This document shows, in pieces, positions 46,970-57,380 of a stretch of DNA of 64,000 bases. Each line of letters begins with the position of its first letter. Position 1 is the first letter of the stretch. Origin of the DNA: Laguncularia racemosa (lineage: Eukaryota > Streptophyta > Magnoliopsida > Myrtales > Combretaceae); contig JBBMOL010000021.1 in assembly GCA_037954665.1 (NCBI GenBank), positions 5,208,001 through 5,272,000 on the forward strand, written 5' to 3'. The position numbers were made by a program, and so were the translations under genes. The notes beneath the pieces are model-generated. The model was given only the letters and a program-made list of their open reading frames with translations. It was not told where the DNA came from and searched no databases.

Positions 46970-47580
46970 GAAGATCCAAAAACTATGGTTATCGTAGGAA
47001 AGATGCCTAGAAATGGTATTAAAGAGGGTTAACATGAACAAAGCAAAACTTGTATATTCTCCAATTGTAGGTTACATTAAACTTAGTTCTCAAGAGTGTC
47101 TTAAAAGTGAGGCAAACAAAGAAGCCATGAAGAAAATACTATATGCTTCTATAGTTGGTAGCCTAATATATCCTATGGTATGCACTAGACCAAACATTGC
47201 TCTTGTTGTTGGTGTTGTCTGTCGATTTCTCTCGAATCTAGGTAAAGAACATGAGACCATTGTTAAATGGATTCTCAATTATCTTAAAGGCATTTCTATA
47301 TTGCGTTTATAGTTTAATGGTAGTAAACCAGTGTTGCAGGGGTTTACAAATGCTAATATGACAAGAGATCTTGATTCTAAAAAGTTTACTTTATGTTATC
47401 TAATTACTTATGCAGGGGGAGTGATGTCTTAGAAATCCAAATTACAAAAATGTGTTGCACCATCTACCACTAAAGAAAAATATATTACTATTACAAAAGC
47501 CTACAAGGAAGTATTATAGATTAAGAAACTTTTAGAAGGGTTAGGTCAACAGTAGGAAAATTTGAGTTTATATTGTAACA
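46970..47580 (+). pseudogene. Copia connection and RNase H, catalytic acids lost
   Basis: Frame 47013-47312 carries NKAKLVYSPIVGYIKLSSQE and YASIVGSLIYPMVCTRPNIA, the connection region. RNase H then reads GFTNANMTRDLDSKKFTLCY near 47341-47400, with Asn where catalytic Asp is expected. STTKEKYITITKAYKEVL near 47464-47517 has Lys where the catalytic Glu is expected. Stops interrupt the frame. Confidence 0.8.
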
Positions 47581-47819
47581 GCTAGAGTGCAATACATCTC
47601 AGTAAAAATCCCAATTCTCATTCCTGATCAAAACATATTGATGTTAGATAAATTGGATTCGAGATGTATTAGAGGTAAAGCCCTTGAAGCTAGGGAAGAT
47701 CCATATTGATGACAATGGTTCAAACATGATGACTAAAGCTCTACTCTGAGACAATGGTTCATTACTTATTGACAGATAGCCGGTGTGACGAAACCCCCTA
47801 TATGAGTTGGAGGGGAGAT

Positions 47820-48278
47820 TGTTGGGCTTTGGGTTCAATTCATATGGGCTTACAATAAATTATTAAAAAAAAAGGATAGAACATAAACTATATATATTAA
47901 AAAACAATGTTGGCATAATAGGGATTATGGAAGAGGATGAATCAGTTGTGGAATTAAGAAAGAGATGAAAAGCACATAACATATGTCAAATTCTTGAAAT
48001 TTAAGAATAAAAAGATTTTAGTTTCCTACTTGTCATCCATGAATTCAAATAGAGACTCTTATTCAACCAAGTGACTTTGGATCTATAATCGGATGGCCTA
48101 TTGAATCTCAATTGTAATGAAACTTCAACCATTGGATTCATGGTGTTGAAAACTATAGGGTTATTATTTTCGTACTTTGTTAGTCCTTCCTAGCTATTCC
48201 TCATGAATTTGTGTTTTTACAATTTTGTGAATTTTATTATATTGCACTTTAGTCCATATTCACTATTTTGGTGAAGCT
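47820..48278 (+). repeat. 3' LTR of the plus-strand Copia element
   Basis: 459 bp, beginning TGTTGGGCTTTGGGTTCAAT directly after the purine tract and ending CACTATTTTGGTGAAGCT. Divergence from the 5' LTR includes several indels, showing an old insertion. Confidence 0.85.
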
Positions 48279-48286
48279 TTTGATGT

Positions 48287-48332
48287 CCACTAGTTTAACT
48301 AGTGAAGAACCACTAGTTTAACTAGTGAAGAA
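48287..48332 (+). repeat. Two tandem copies of a 23-bp unit
   Basis: CCACTAGTTTAACTAGTGAA plus GAA occurs at 48287-48309 and again at 48310-48332 without change. Each unit contains the inverted repeat CACTAGT-TTA-ACTAGTG. It lies just outside the Copia 3' LTR. Confidence 0.9.
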
Positions 48333-49819
48333 AAATATTGTAAACCTACTATTTGTTGATAGTGGAAGATTTAATGCTACAATCCTATGATTTTTTCCCC
48401 TATTGAAGTTTTCCACGTTAAATCCTAATGTTTATTTTGTTTTGTTGTTTCTAGTTTATTATTATAATTTTCTTAACATTTTCTCTCTTTTTTCTAGCAT
48501 TTGTAAACTTTCATTTAAATTAGATGTTTTTATATTATGATTAAAGATCTTAATTATATATGCACATTTAGTTACTTCGTGTTTTAGCATGTGGGTAGTG
48601 AGGAAAATTTATGCATTCTTTCTCCCATTTGTTGCTTGTATATTTCATAAAGACAAAGGGGATGGGCTATGTATGCTTTGTGGTCATGGTGTTGGAACAA
48701 AATTTCATTATCATAATGAAATACCTAGTACCTAATTAAATTTAATTTTAAATTTATAAAGACCGTAGAATTTATTTTGAATTTATTTAATGTGCTTATT
48801 ACTTTCTCTTTTGTGGTATATTTCCAAAATACTACTAGTACTAGCATTAGTAAGGATCCTACTATCTAGCACATTAATGTGGATGATGAGTCTAAAGCTT
48901 ATGGTGGTAATTTTAGTATACCATCCAATGCTAGTATGGGAACATCTCTTAAATTTGAAGAATCTAATGTAAGAGAGCTAGAGCTAATACTTTTTGTGTT
49001 TGTCAAGCATTTACAAAGATAAGAAAAGGAAATGGGTGTAGGAAAGAATATATTATTGGTGGATCTAAGTATGAGATGTCAAATCTAACTTAAAATATGG
49101 AAAAGTGTGTTTTGCTTCACAAGTATCATGATATAGGTGATATGATTATTAATCAATTTGAAAAATTAAAATCAAGAAAAGTAAATTATAATGTTGCTCA
49201 TGATATTTTGTCACAAGCAGTTATTGAACACAGTTTTCTATTTCAACTTATTAAATATAAGAGGATTGTATAATTCATACAACATTTTTATCCTAATTAT
49301 GTTTTCATTTCTAGAAAAATGGCTATAACCGATGTGTTGTTTTTCTACTTAACTAGAAAGGAGAAATTGAAAAAATTTTGGGAAGAATTCCCAATAAAGT
49401 AATAATCAATTTGAAAAGATTAATTTTAATTAATTTTCCTCAATCCTGGATAATTTTTATGTGGATAACAATGGAGATTTCTAAAAATCATTTTAAGAAA
49501 GAAACATATATAAGTAGAAAAACATACATTAAATGTATAAATGGGTTGGAATACATTTCAGTAGGTTATCTCATATAACCTACTAAATATAACCCACTAA
49601 AATGTATAGATGGATTAAACAAGCTAAGAACGTATAAATGGGTAAAAAAAAATTGAGTTTGTAGGTTGGTTCATCTAACCTTTTGGTTAAAATGAGTTAA
49701 GTTAAGGCTAATAAATTATAGCTTATTTAATAAATAGGCCACAACGAGTTAGCTTGTTTAATCCGTAAGCTAAAGCATGCTAGTTTAGGTTAGCTCGTTT
49801 AACCCACTTGCACAACCTA
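48333..49819 (+). mobile_element. hAT transposon relic
   Basis: It contains a BED-finger transposase N-terminus (48971-49402). It ends in a subterminal zone (49585-49819) with AACCCACTAAAATGTATAGA, GGTTAGCTCGTTTAACCCAC and the terminus TTGCACAACCTA. The same zone and end occur in the non-autonomous element at 60677-61447. No matching left terminus was found, so the left boundary given here is only the edge of the neighbouring repeat. Most of the transposase, including the catalytic and dimerisation domains, is absent. Confidence 0.6.
48971..49402 (+). pseudogene. hAT transposase N-terminal fragment (BED finger)
   Basis: One frame runs from 48971 with two internal stops. KRARANTFCVCQAFTKIRKG gives the BED-type Cys pair. 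GGSKYEMSNLT, stop, NMEKC gives the finger's second half, with Asn in place of the usual His. HDIGDMIINQFEKLKSRKVN and HDILSQAVIEHSFLFQLIKY match the region before the catalytic core. FIQHFYPNYVFISRKMAITD and LTRKEKLKKFW follow. This order is that of plant RICESLEEPER/DAYSLEEPER-like hAT transposases. The catalytic domain after 49402 is not recognisable. Confidence 0.7.
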
Positions 49820-49839
49820 AATTTTTTTCACTGGTCTAC

Positions 49840-50215
49840 TAATACTCCATCCAAAAAAATCATATGACCAAGAGAAGTCACTTATTCTAACTAGAATTAG
49901 CACTTAATAAACTTGGCATACAATTGCTTTTTCGAAAAATCTACAAAGCAATCCTCAGTACTCCTCATGTTCCTTCTTGATTCTAAAATATAGCATAATA
50001 TTATTAATGAAAAGCACAACAAATTTTTCTAGGTGGTCTCTAAACACATGAAAACCACGACAATTTTTTCTAGATGCTCCCTAAACACCTTATTCATAAG
50101 ATCCATAAATATTGTAGGTATATTGATGAGTTTAAAGAGCATTACCAAAAACTCATAATACCTATAATGCATCCTAAAGCCGACTTTAGCACATCTTCTG
50201 CAATGCCATGTATCC
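49840..50215 (-). pseudogene. Ty3/Gypsy reverse transcriptase fragment
   Basis: Reading leftwards from about 50215: CAKVGFRMHYRYYEFLVMLF, KLINIPTIFMDLMNKVFREH and LEKIVVVF are the RT fingers and palm of Gypsy elements. After a 41-bp internal duplication the catalytic box near 49990-50010 reads FINN where F/Y-x-DD is expected. RIKKEHEEY near 49965 and the YAK/EF-like and GH-like blocks follow with stops. The segment ends near 49840, next to the hAT end. No LTRs or other domains are present. Confidence 0.75.
50007..50088 (-). repeat. 41-bp tandem duplication inside the Gypsy RT relic
   Basis: ATGAAAAGCACAACAAATTT (50007) and ATGAAAACCACGACAATTTT (50048) start two consecutive 41-bp units, both ending CTAAACAC. 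On the coding strand this repeats the residues around REHLEKIVVVF and shifts the frame. Confidence 0.85.
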
Positions 50216-51005
50216 ATTAATTTATTACTTAGGGTTTTAAGTAGAAAGTACATAAATGAAGGCCTTAGTTATGATGTTTTGTTTTACTTTTTTTTTGTTT
50301 ACCTAATACTATTTCTCTACTACAATGTAAATGGTTGAACCATTGATTATGTAATTAATCATACTCCCGTACTTCCTTTTTATGAGAATTCAAATATTAA
50401 TAAAACATTTTGAATTTTGTTTCAAAACTTCATACAATATCCTCTTCATTTATATTGAAAGCACTTGAGCCCTTTTATGATATAGAAATTATGTTATTTA
50501 AAAGCAACCGAACTACTCATATGGAAGCAATTGAATCAATTATCACATTGGAATCTTCTATAATAAGTGCAATTACGAATTTGGTAATATAAATATTTTG
50601 AATTATTTTTAATACTTCAAATATTTTTCCTTCATATGATATAACAGTAAGAGAAAGTAAAATTCACTAAGAATAGGAAGTGATTACTAAATTTATCAAT
50701 GTAAGAGGATGATTGTATTAAATTCAAATAGCAACCAACCATAACTAATGTACAATTATGCCGAAAATAATTAAACCATTTAAGATGTAAAGAGTACGTA
50801 GCATCCATTTTATTGATAGTTGTATAATATATACATTTAAATTTATGTGCTTATTAGATTTCTATGACATAGTTACCAAACCATATTCTCTATTCTATTG
50901 AAATGATCCACTTCTTTGCTTATTTTCCCACCTACTTAGGGAGAAAGAATGAAAAGATAAGGGGACCCTTCTTAACCCTAATATGCATAAATCTCCTGGA
51001 TATCA
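50193..51005 (+). repeat. Dispersed ~0.8-kb repeat, copy 2
   Basis: Partner of 41885-42790. Its first bases overlap the end of the Gypsy RT relic, and it stops about 60 bp before the MYB-like palindrome of the ERD7-like gene. A third partial relative lies at about 51999-52145, inside intron 1 of that gene (TTATTATTTAGGAATTTTTT, AGAAAGTACATAAATATGAA). Confidence 0.75.
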
Positions 51006-51072
51006 ACTATTACACTTGTAAGTATTAGATTCATTGTAGAATCTGAACATTTAAGAGGTCTTCCAAAACAAT

Positions 51073-51090
51073 GAAACGGTCAACCGTTTC
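51073..51090. promoter_or_regulatory. Palindromic MYB-type site GAAACGGT-CA-ACCGTTTC
   Basis: Perfect 8-bp arms with a 2-bp spacer, 29 bp upstream of the TATA box. Each arm contains AACGG / CCGTT, the core bound by R2R3 and R1R2R3 MYB proteins. AACGGTCA also matches the inner part of the M-phase-specific activator element. Position and symmetry suggest a working promoter site; which factor binds is unknown. Confidence 0.5.
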
Positions 51091-51118
51091 ACATGCACTC
51101 TCAAGCCTTTCCTGCTTT

Positions 51119-51129
51119 TATATAAAATA
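51119..51129 (+). promoter_or_regulatory. TATA box of the ERD7-like gene
   Basis: TATATAAAATA lies 76 bp before the ATG at 51195, giving a leader of about 40-45 nt. No ATG intervenes. Confidence 0.65.
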
Positions 51130-51194
51130 TACAAATACTCAATAGGGTTGTAATCATTCAGTTATATTAACTCATAAACATTGGTGCATCAACC

Positions 51195-53587
51195 ATGTCT
51201 AACACCATTTTACAACATCCCCATGGAAACATTATCGAACTTTTCAATTTGGAATGTGCTGCAGTTGTTGTGATGGATTTTGATGATCAAACCAAAGTCC
51301 GATTTCTTCGCCTCGGCGAGTTCATCATCAACTTAATAGTCCAAGTTGGTACCAACATTGTGATGACCATTTGCAATGTTAATGATCTCCAATGGCCTAC
51401 AGCAAAGGATTCACCTATTCTCAGAGTTGGTCAAAGGAGCTTTGCGTTTATGATGCCAGGACTCTTGTATGGAGTTCAACTTGCTCCTGTTATCCCAGAC
51501 GAGATGGTGGACAGTCTCGAAAGAGTTTTCATGAAGTTTGCTGATTATACGAATATTAAAGATTGTTTACCCGGTAAGATATATTAATACCTATTGAAAT
51601 AGCCGAAAATTTTAATATGCAAAGTACCTCAAAACTCTAACAAGTAATAACATAGGTTAAACCTTAGATGAATCTCATAATTTTATCAAAACATTCATCA
51701 ACTCTCATAACATTTGAAGTACATTTACTTATCTTCTCCTCCGTCGATAATGATAAAACCTCATAGCAACTTTGATATAGAGTATATGGGTAATTACACC
51801 TACCATGCCCCATGAAAAAATTATCAAGTTTTACTTAAACTTTTAGATGGAATTACTGTAGAGATAAATTTAACAAAAAGCTTAAATTACTTCGAGATCC
51901 AAATTATTTTAAGGGTAAATTATAAATATGTCCCTTTTATATATATATATATTGATACAATTATATAAGAATGAAACAGATTACAGTTTGTCAATGGAAT
52001 TATTTCCAATACACTTTATGAAGTAATGCCTTATATCCATCGAGTTTATTATTTAGGAATTTTTTTTATAGAAAGTACATAAATATGAATACCCTAGCTC
52101 TGATTTTTTATCCTTTTTTTTCCTTAATAGTTTTTCCTTCTGTGTTACAGTTGCAAGATACTGGAGGGGAATGACCCCCTACTATATGCCTGCAGGTTTG
52201 TGACCACTGGACTGAATCCTTCTTGGCTAAAGAACCGAATCCCTCATTACCTTCCTTTTTTTTTTCTATTTATTTATTTTATTAACTATTTTCTATTAAT
52301 AAAGGAGAACCGAGCTTGATCAATTATTAAAAAATTAGTATTTATACCATCAAATTATAAGGGAATCGATGATTTGTTTTCTTTTAGGTCTTTTTATCAT
52401 AATATCACAAAAATTAATTTCTTTTTTCATAAATTGGCTAGAGTAATTTTCACATTGACGTCGGGAGATGTATATTTAGTACTCCTTAGCTAAAAGTACA
52501 AGAATAAGGGAGACACTACATTCTAAAGTATGTTTTAATCAATCTTTTTTTAAATCTGGGGTTCCTATTAAAAAAGAATGCACATGGCTTTTGAAATATT
52601 AAAATAATTTACACTTTCATCTCCTAAATATAAATTTTTATGTAATTATATCCTCAACGAGGAAAAATAAATAAATAAGCTGAAAACGTATCTCCTTCCT
52701 CCATGATGGGATTTCAACAAGGTAGCCGGAAACATTATATACATAGAGAGCTGAAAAATAGCTGCCTCTACATATTTCTAGAAAATGGAAGTAAAAGCAC
52801 ATTTTATCAAAATCAACTATACGATATTTTTTTCTCTTGATCAATTGAGTATCTTACTAAGTATGTATATAGAAAATTGAATATATTTCATTCCAATAAG
52901 AGAACAATAATATTCATACAATAAAGATTTAAAAGTCGTCAACCAATTATATAATATTCTTTTTGTTGCCAAATTATGTGAAATATTCTGAGAGGATTTA
53001 ATCAATCAAATAAAAGTAATAAAAGAGAGAGAGAGAGAAAGACTTAAATAAACTACAATTTTTTTTCCCCATTAATCAACATTACTTTCTTGTCAGAATT
53101 TCCATCCTTAGATAATGATCCAAGCTTTTGGAACAAAGTCCGACCCCATATCCAACGAATTGGGCAATCAAAATTTATGGCATTCGGCTATATTTTCGGC
53201 AATTCAGCGTCTGCAAAAGACAATCAACACTCAGGAGTATTAAAAGCCATTCGAGCCTCAGCAACAACCAAAATGGTTGTGAATGCAATGCTTACAGGCC
53301 TACTCAAACCAATGCATGTCCAGATTTTCAACAATCCGATGGAAGATCAAGAAGAATCATACCCTTCCATGACCATAATCACAAAAATTGTCGAAGCAAT
53401 CGAGACGATTTGGTTGGTTTCATCCGGGGATGCGGAAATATTAAGGTTGCCTAGCTTGAATCCTCCACTGAACCCATTACCATTCAAATGCTGGAAGCTA
53501 ACTGAAGAAGGTCTCTCTCTTTTTCTGCAGCGACCATCTCTCATGGAAGACATGATTGAGAACATTGATGGAGACAATCAAGGGTAG
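51195..53587 (+). CDS. ERD7-like senescence/dehydration-associated protein, three exons, 304 aa
   Basis: Exons are 51195-51573, 52151-52195 and 53097-53587. Both introns are GT..AG (CCG|GTAAGA..GTTACAG|TT and GCAG|GTTTGT..TGTCAG|AA), and both split a codon after base 1, keeping one 305-codon frame. The first exon is a beta-rich domain with LQWPTAKD at residues 65-72 and a following GLLYGVQL, as in the N-terminal part of ERD7-type proteins. The tiny second exon encodes ARYWRGMTPYYMPA. The third holds GQSKFMAFGYIFGNSAS, SGVLKAIRASATTKMVVNAM and LTGLLKP, resembling the glycine-rich helical senescence domain. The last third diverges. The protein is shorter than the roughly 400 aa usual for the family. 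These proteins are linked to drought, cold and senescence and may associate with membranes or lipids. The gene appears intact. Family assignment is by motif recall, so moderate. Confidence 0.6.
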
Positions 53588-53974
53588 CCCTAACTTGGAG
53601 TTAGAATAATCATCCCATCAATAATATGGCACATGAACTACATAGAATTGAAATTGATGTTGCCATTTAATAAAAGGATGGGTTAAGTTGGTACTTTAGC
53701 TTCTGTTCTCTCTTGAATAACATTTAAGCTATGAAGCTTTATGATGGTTGAAGCTAACTAGCTCTAACTCTAATAGTGTAACAAGTTTTGCGTTAAAGAG
53801 TATGCGGATGTAAATTGGAAGGAAAGACGGGCTTAACACTAAAATGGAGGAAGAAAGGGACAAAATCTCTATACACAAATCTAAATGGGAAATAGTGTGC
53901 GTGGTAGGAAGGTCAAAATTGTGAAAATGAATAATTCACCACTTAGAAGCGACATGCCTATGAGTTATTTAGAT
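53588..53974. other. 3' flank of the ERD7-like gene
   Basis: AATAAA at 53669-53674, 82 bp after the stop, is a plausible poly(A) signal. TTTAAGCTATGAAGC and later AT-rich DNA follow. No other gene is present. Confidence 0.5.
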
Positions 53975-54490
53975 GCTCCATGTGTTTAAAGAAAGTAGAT
54001 CGTAATATCTTATATAAATAGTCTCCAATGAATTATGAGAAATGTTGAATAATGGTATGTAAAGTTAAGTGATAAATGATATGTCAATACTAATTAGATA
54101 TTTTTTGACCAAGTGGTTGAATAAGAGCTCATAAGTGTTTGTCACCTTGATTATTATCTACTTTTGACATATGGCCCTACAAAGTAGGGATCCGATTTGA
54201 GTACAACCGAAAAGGAAAAAGATCTTAGCTTAATTGTAAAGTCTCACAATGGAAACTTCACTTGTTTAAGAGAGATAGATTGTAATACCCTATGTGTTTA
54301 AGGAGGGTAAGTTATGATATCTCATGCAAATAGAGTCCTACATAAATTATAGGAGATATTGAATAGTGGTATATAAGTTTAAGTAGCGAATAACATATCA
54401 ATACTAATTAGAAACTTTTAAGTCAAATAAATAAAAAATGTCCTATAAATGTTTGTCGGTTTCATTATTAACTATTTTCAACCTGAGACA
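53975..54490 (+). repeat. Diverged direct repeat, ~200 bp units 310 bp apart
   Basis: Unit 1 (about 53980-54175) has ATGTGTTTAAAG, GTAATATCTTATATAAATAG, ATGTCAATACTAATTAGA and TAAGTGTTTGTC. Unit 2 (about 54290-54485) has ATGTGTTTAAGG, ATGATATCTCATGCAAATAG, ATATCAATACTAATTAGAAA and TAAATGTTTGTC. The phrase style resembles plant retroelement LTR tails. Non-coding. Confidence 0.6.
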
Positions 54491-54869
54491 TTACAAAAAA
54501 AAAAAAATATTGAAAGGAAATTTATGGAACTTTCTACCAAATTTTCTACTATTGCTATTATAATATAACAAGTGATACTATATCAAATGTAAGCTTAATA
54601 TAGATTAGCTGCAATATCGATCACCTCATATATATATATATATATGTAATGTACATAGTATCCAATTCTCCCTTTTTTTTTTCAACTATTTAATATGTGT
54701 TGGTTCCAATTAGTCTGGAATAATCGAAAGTCCTAAGCCTTCAAGTAAATTTAGATTTTTAAAAATCATCTAATTTTAGAAATTGTCAATATTCAAGTGC
54801 TATACTATCTTATTGGCATGATGAGCCCTTCATACGATCCATTCATATGAATCCTATACTATAACCAAG
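54491..54869. other. Intergenic DNA
   Basis: Poly-A at 54495-54507 and an AT microsatellite at 54629-54645. No gene is recognised. Confidence 0.5.
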
Positions 54870-55721
54870 CACTCTCATTTCTAACTTTAAGTGAGACTAG
54901 AAGATCATGAGTATAGAAAAATAGAAAAGTAATATGTGGGAATTTCTATAATCATTCATAGGAGTCCTAATGATACGATGGATCATATGTTAAATTTGTA
55001 TTTGTTTTTGCACATCATTAAATGCTTATATTTCTTTAAAATAGAAGCAATATTATATACGCATTAGACATCAAGTGATAACAACTTAACATCCTAGCTT
55101 CATGTTAGTTAATAACTAACCTAATGGCTTTTTTTTCACCTACTTAGCCCACAAAGTAATATCTAGTTGTAGCTTAATATTCACTATGTTTAAAGTCATA
55201 AACTACTACCATGCTTCCTCCTCAATCATCGTAAAATTTGCTATCACTTAACTTCACTGTCCACTTCCACAAGTTGAGAGTTTCAAATCTCCTCCTTTTA
55301 AGTACACAACATCATCATTATGTCACCTTATACCTCAACTAATAATTTCCTCATTTTCGATTTATGATTCGAATCATTGCTATTGCATTTTTGATAAAGA
55401 TTTTACATGGCTTAATCAACATAGCAAACTGTGAAAGGTCATTTCAATAATTGCACTTTCCACCTAATTTAGTGTCATGAATTTGTTTCTTGAACTAATG
55501 ATAGGATCAAGAAACTAGGTCCAATTGGAATATTTTAAAGAGACTTAACTTGGTAAGCTTGAAATATGGATCATTGCACTGGATTTTCCACTAAACCATC
55601 CATCTTGGAACCATTTGACGTTAGGATCAATCTCCAAACTCTATAAATAAGAGGTTCCCCCTCTCATTTTATCTATTATGAGTACTAGTTAGCTTCAAAA
55701 AAACATCAAAACTCTGCTTAA

Positions 55722-55802
55722 ATGGCTCCACGAAAGACCAAACTAGCATATCTATCAAGAACGATCAAGAACACCAAGTTTAATCCGCTGTCACATGTGT
55801 AA
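55722..55802 (+). pseudogene. Copy A short ORF, 26 codons
   Basis: From the ATG the frame reads MAPRKTKLAYLSRTIKNTKF, then six residues and a TAA. A TATA box (CTCTATAAATAA) lies 82 bp upstream. The first 19 codons differ from copy B only at residue 4. The basic start KTKLAYLS is reminiscent of the first residues of type I (M-gamma) MADS proteins, but the rest of a MADS domain is missing, so this would be a truncated relic. That identification is a weak inference. Confidence 0.35.
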
Positions 55803-56720
55803 ATTTGAAATATCAAATTTGTCTATTCTTCCTCTTATGCCTCATTTAGCAACATCCTTCACTTATCATTAGATTAAGACTTTTCCTAGGCCGATCAATA
55901 TGCCTACTGCACATGATCAACCAACTAGAGTACAGAAAATGGCTCCACTCTCATTTCTAACTTTGAGCGAGACTAGAAGATCATGAGTATAGAAAAATAG
56001 AAAAGTAATATGTAGAAATTTCTATAATCATTCATAGGAGTCCTAATGATACAATGGATCATATGTTAAATTTTTATTTGTTTTTGCACATCATTAAATA
56101 CTTATATTTCTTTAAAATAGAAGCAATATTATATATGCATTAGACATCAAGTGAGAACATCATAACATCCCAGCTTCATGTTAGTTAATAGCTAACCTAA
56201 TGGCTTTTTTTTTTTCACCTACTTGGCTCATAAAGTAATATCTAGTTATAGCTTAATATTCATTATGTTTAAAGTCATAAACTAATATCATGCTTACTCC
56301 TCAATCATTGTAAAATTTGCTATCACTGAACTTCACTATCCACTTCCACAAGTTGAGAGTTTCAAATCTCCTCCTTTTAAGTACACAAAATCATCATTAT
56401 GTCACCTTATACCTTGACTAATAATTTCCTCATTTTCAATTTATGATTCACATCATTGCTATTGCATTCTTGATAAAGATTTTCCATGGCTTAATCAACA
56501 TAGCAAACTGTGGAAGGTCATTTCAATAATTGCACTTTTCACCTAATTTAGTGTCATGAATTTGTTTCTTGAACTAATGATAGGATCAAGAAACTAAGTC
56601 CAATTGGAATATTTTAAAGAGACTTAACTTGGTAAGCTTGAAATGTGGATCATTGCACTAGATTTTCCTCTAATACCATCCATCTTGGAACCATCTGATG
56701 ATTAGGATCAATCTCCAAAC

Positions 56721-56730
56721 TCTATAAATA
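56721..56730 (+). promoter_or_regulatory. TATA box of duplicated unit, copy B
   Basis: TCTATAAATA, followed by AGAGGTTCCCCCTCTCG, a short CT-rich stretch. The distance to the ATG (82 bp) is identical to copy A, where the box is at 55640-55649. Confidence 0.55.
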
Positions 56731-56802
56731 AGAGGTTCCCCCTCTCGTTTTATTTATTATGAGTACTAGTTAGCTTCAAACAAACATCAAAACTCTACTT
56801 AA

Positions 56803-57018
56803 ATGGCTCCACAAAAGACCAAACTAGCATATCTATCAAGAACAATCAAGAACACTAAGTTTGATCCACTGTATCAATCCATTGATATGCCTACTACATA
56901 TGATCAACCAACTAAAGTAACCCCACCTTACACAAGCAATAATAAAAGGTTTTTAATTTATGAAACAAGTATTAAGTTTTTTAATATTGTAATAGTATCT
57001 TTTGAAATGCACTCTTAA
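56803..57018 (+). CDS. Copy B short ORF, 71 aa, unknown
   Basis: Starts MAPQKTKLAYLSRTIKNTKF and continues DPLYQSIDMPTTYDQPTK before an unrelated hydrophobic tail after the duplication ends (about 56919). The tail from residue 40 onward lies outside the repeat and is probably not part of the ancestral protein. There is no complete domain. It may be transcribed from its own TATA box, but whether a protein is made is unknown. Most likely this is a truncated relic like copy A. Confidence 0.3.
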   Translation: MAPQKTKLAYLSRTIKNTKFDPLYQSIDMPTTYDQPTKVTPPYTSNNKRFLIYETSIKFFNIVIVSFEMHS

Positions 57019-57380
57019 ATAATTTAATTTGGATGATCAAAGTAAAGAATGTTTTGATTCATTTATAAACAAACTAACTTGATCATTTGAATAAATTAAT
57101 ATAACTCTTATTTATGCATCCAAAACTTCACCATAAACTTGCTACTTATAGTAATGCCTTTATAGACTAATTCGTTACGTCAATTGAACCGGCATTTTTA
57201 TAAAATTGTGATAAAGATGGCTTTCAGATCAACTTGACTCAATCTAGGCCAAATCTTCATGTGAGGCCACTAATCGTGAAATGTGTGGTCTCATTTAGCT
57301 TAATTTTACTTCAAAATTCTCCTTTGCATGTGGGAATTTTAGGTTATATACTTTTGCTCATCTAGTAAAATCCACTATAG
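57019..57380. other. Intergenic DNA
   Basis: No gene and no clear repeat structure seen. Confidence 0.45.

Larger units (their letters stand above)
43465..48278 (+). mobile_element. Near-full-length, heavily mutated Copia retrotransposon
   Basis: About 4.8 kb with LTRs at 43465-43934 and 47820-48278. The order is gag, zinc knuckle, protease, integrase, reverse transcriptase, RNase H, a purine tract (GTTGGAGGGGAGAT at 47807-47819) and 3' LTR, the layout of plant TNT1-type Copia elements. Every domain is present but broken by stops and frameshifts. Catalytic residues are changed in integrase, RT and RNase H. A clean 5-bp target duplication is not visible, and the LTR starts with TA rather than TG at 43465. 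It cannot be autonomous. Confidence 0.9.
54870..56919 (+). repeat. Tandem duplication of a ~1.08-kb unit carrying a promoter and ORF start
   Basis: Copy A is 54870-55945 and copy B 55946-56919. Both begin CACTCTCATTTCTAACTTT and stay highly similar for about 900 bp, through GATCATGAGTATAGAAAAAT, GACATCAAGTGA, TTTCAAATCTCCTCC and CTCTATAAATAAGAGGTTCC. Copy A has about 105 extra bp (55790-55895) in its ORF region. Each copy has a TATA box exactly 82 bp before an ATG, so a small promoter-gene unit was duplicated. Confidence 0.85.

Noticed and set aside
43460..48283. Target duplication CTTTC / CTTTT for the plus-strand Copia element
   Set aside because: The downstream match would require ending the LTR before its terminal CA/CT; with the aligned LTR end the flanks do not match.
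53128..53577. Other-frame ORFs over the last ERD7-like exon
   Set aside because: They are shadows; only the frame continuing from exons 1 and 2 keeps phase through both introns.
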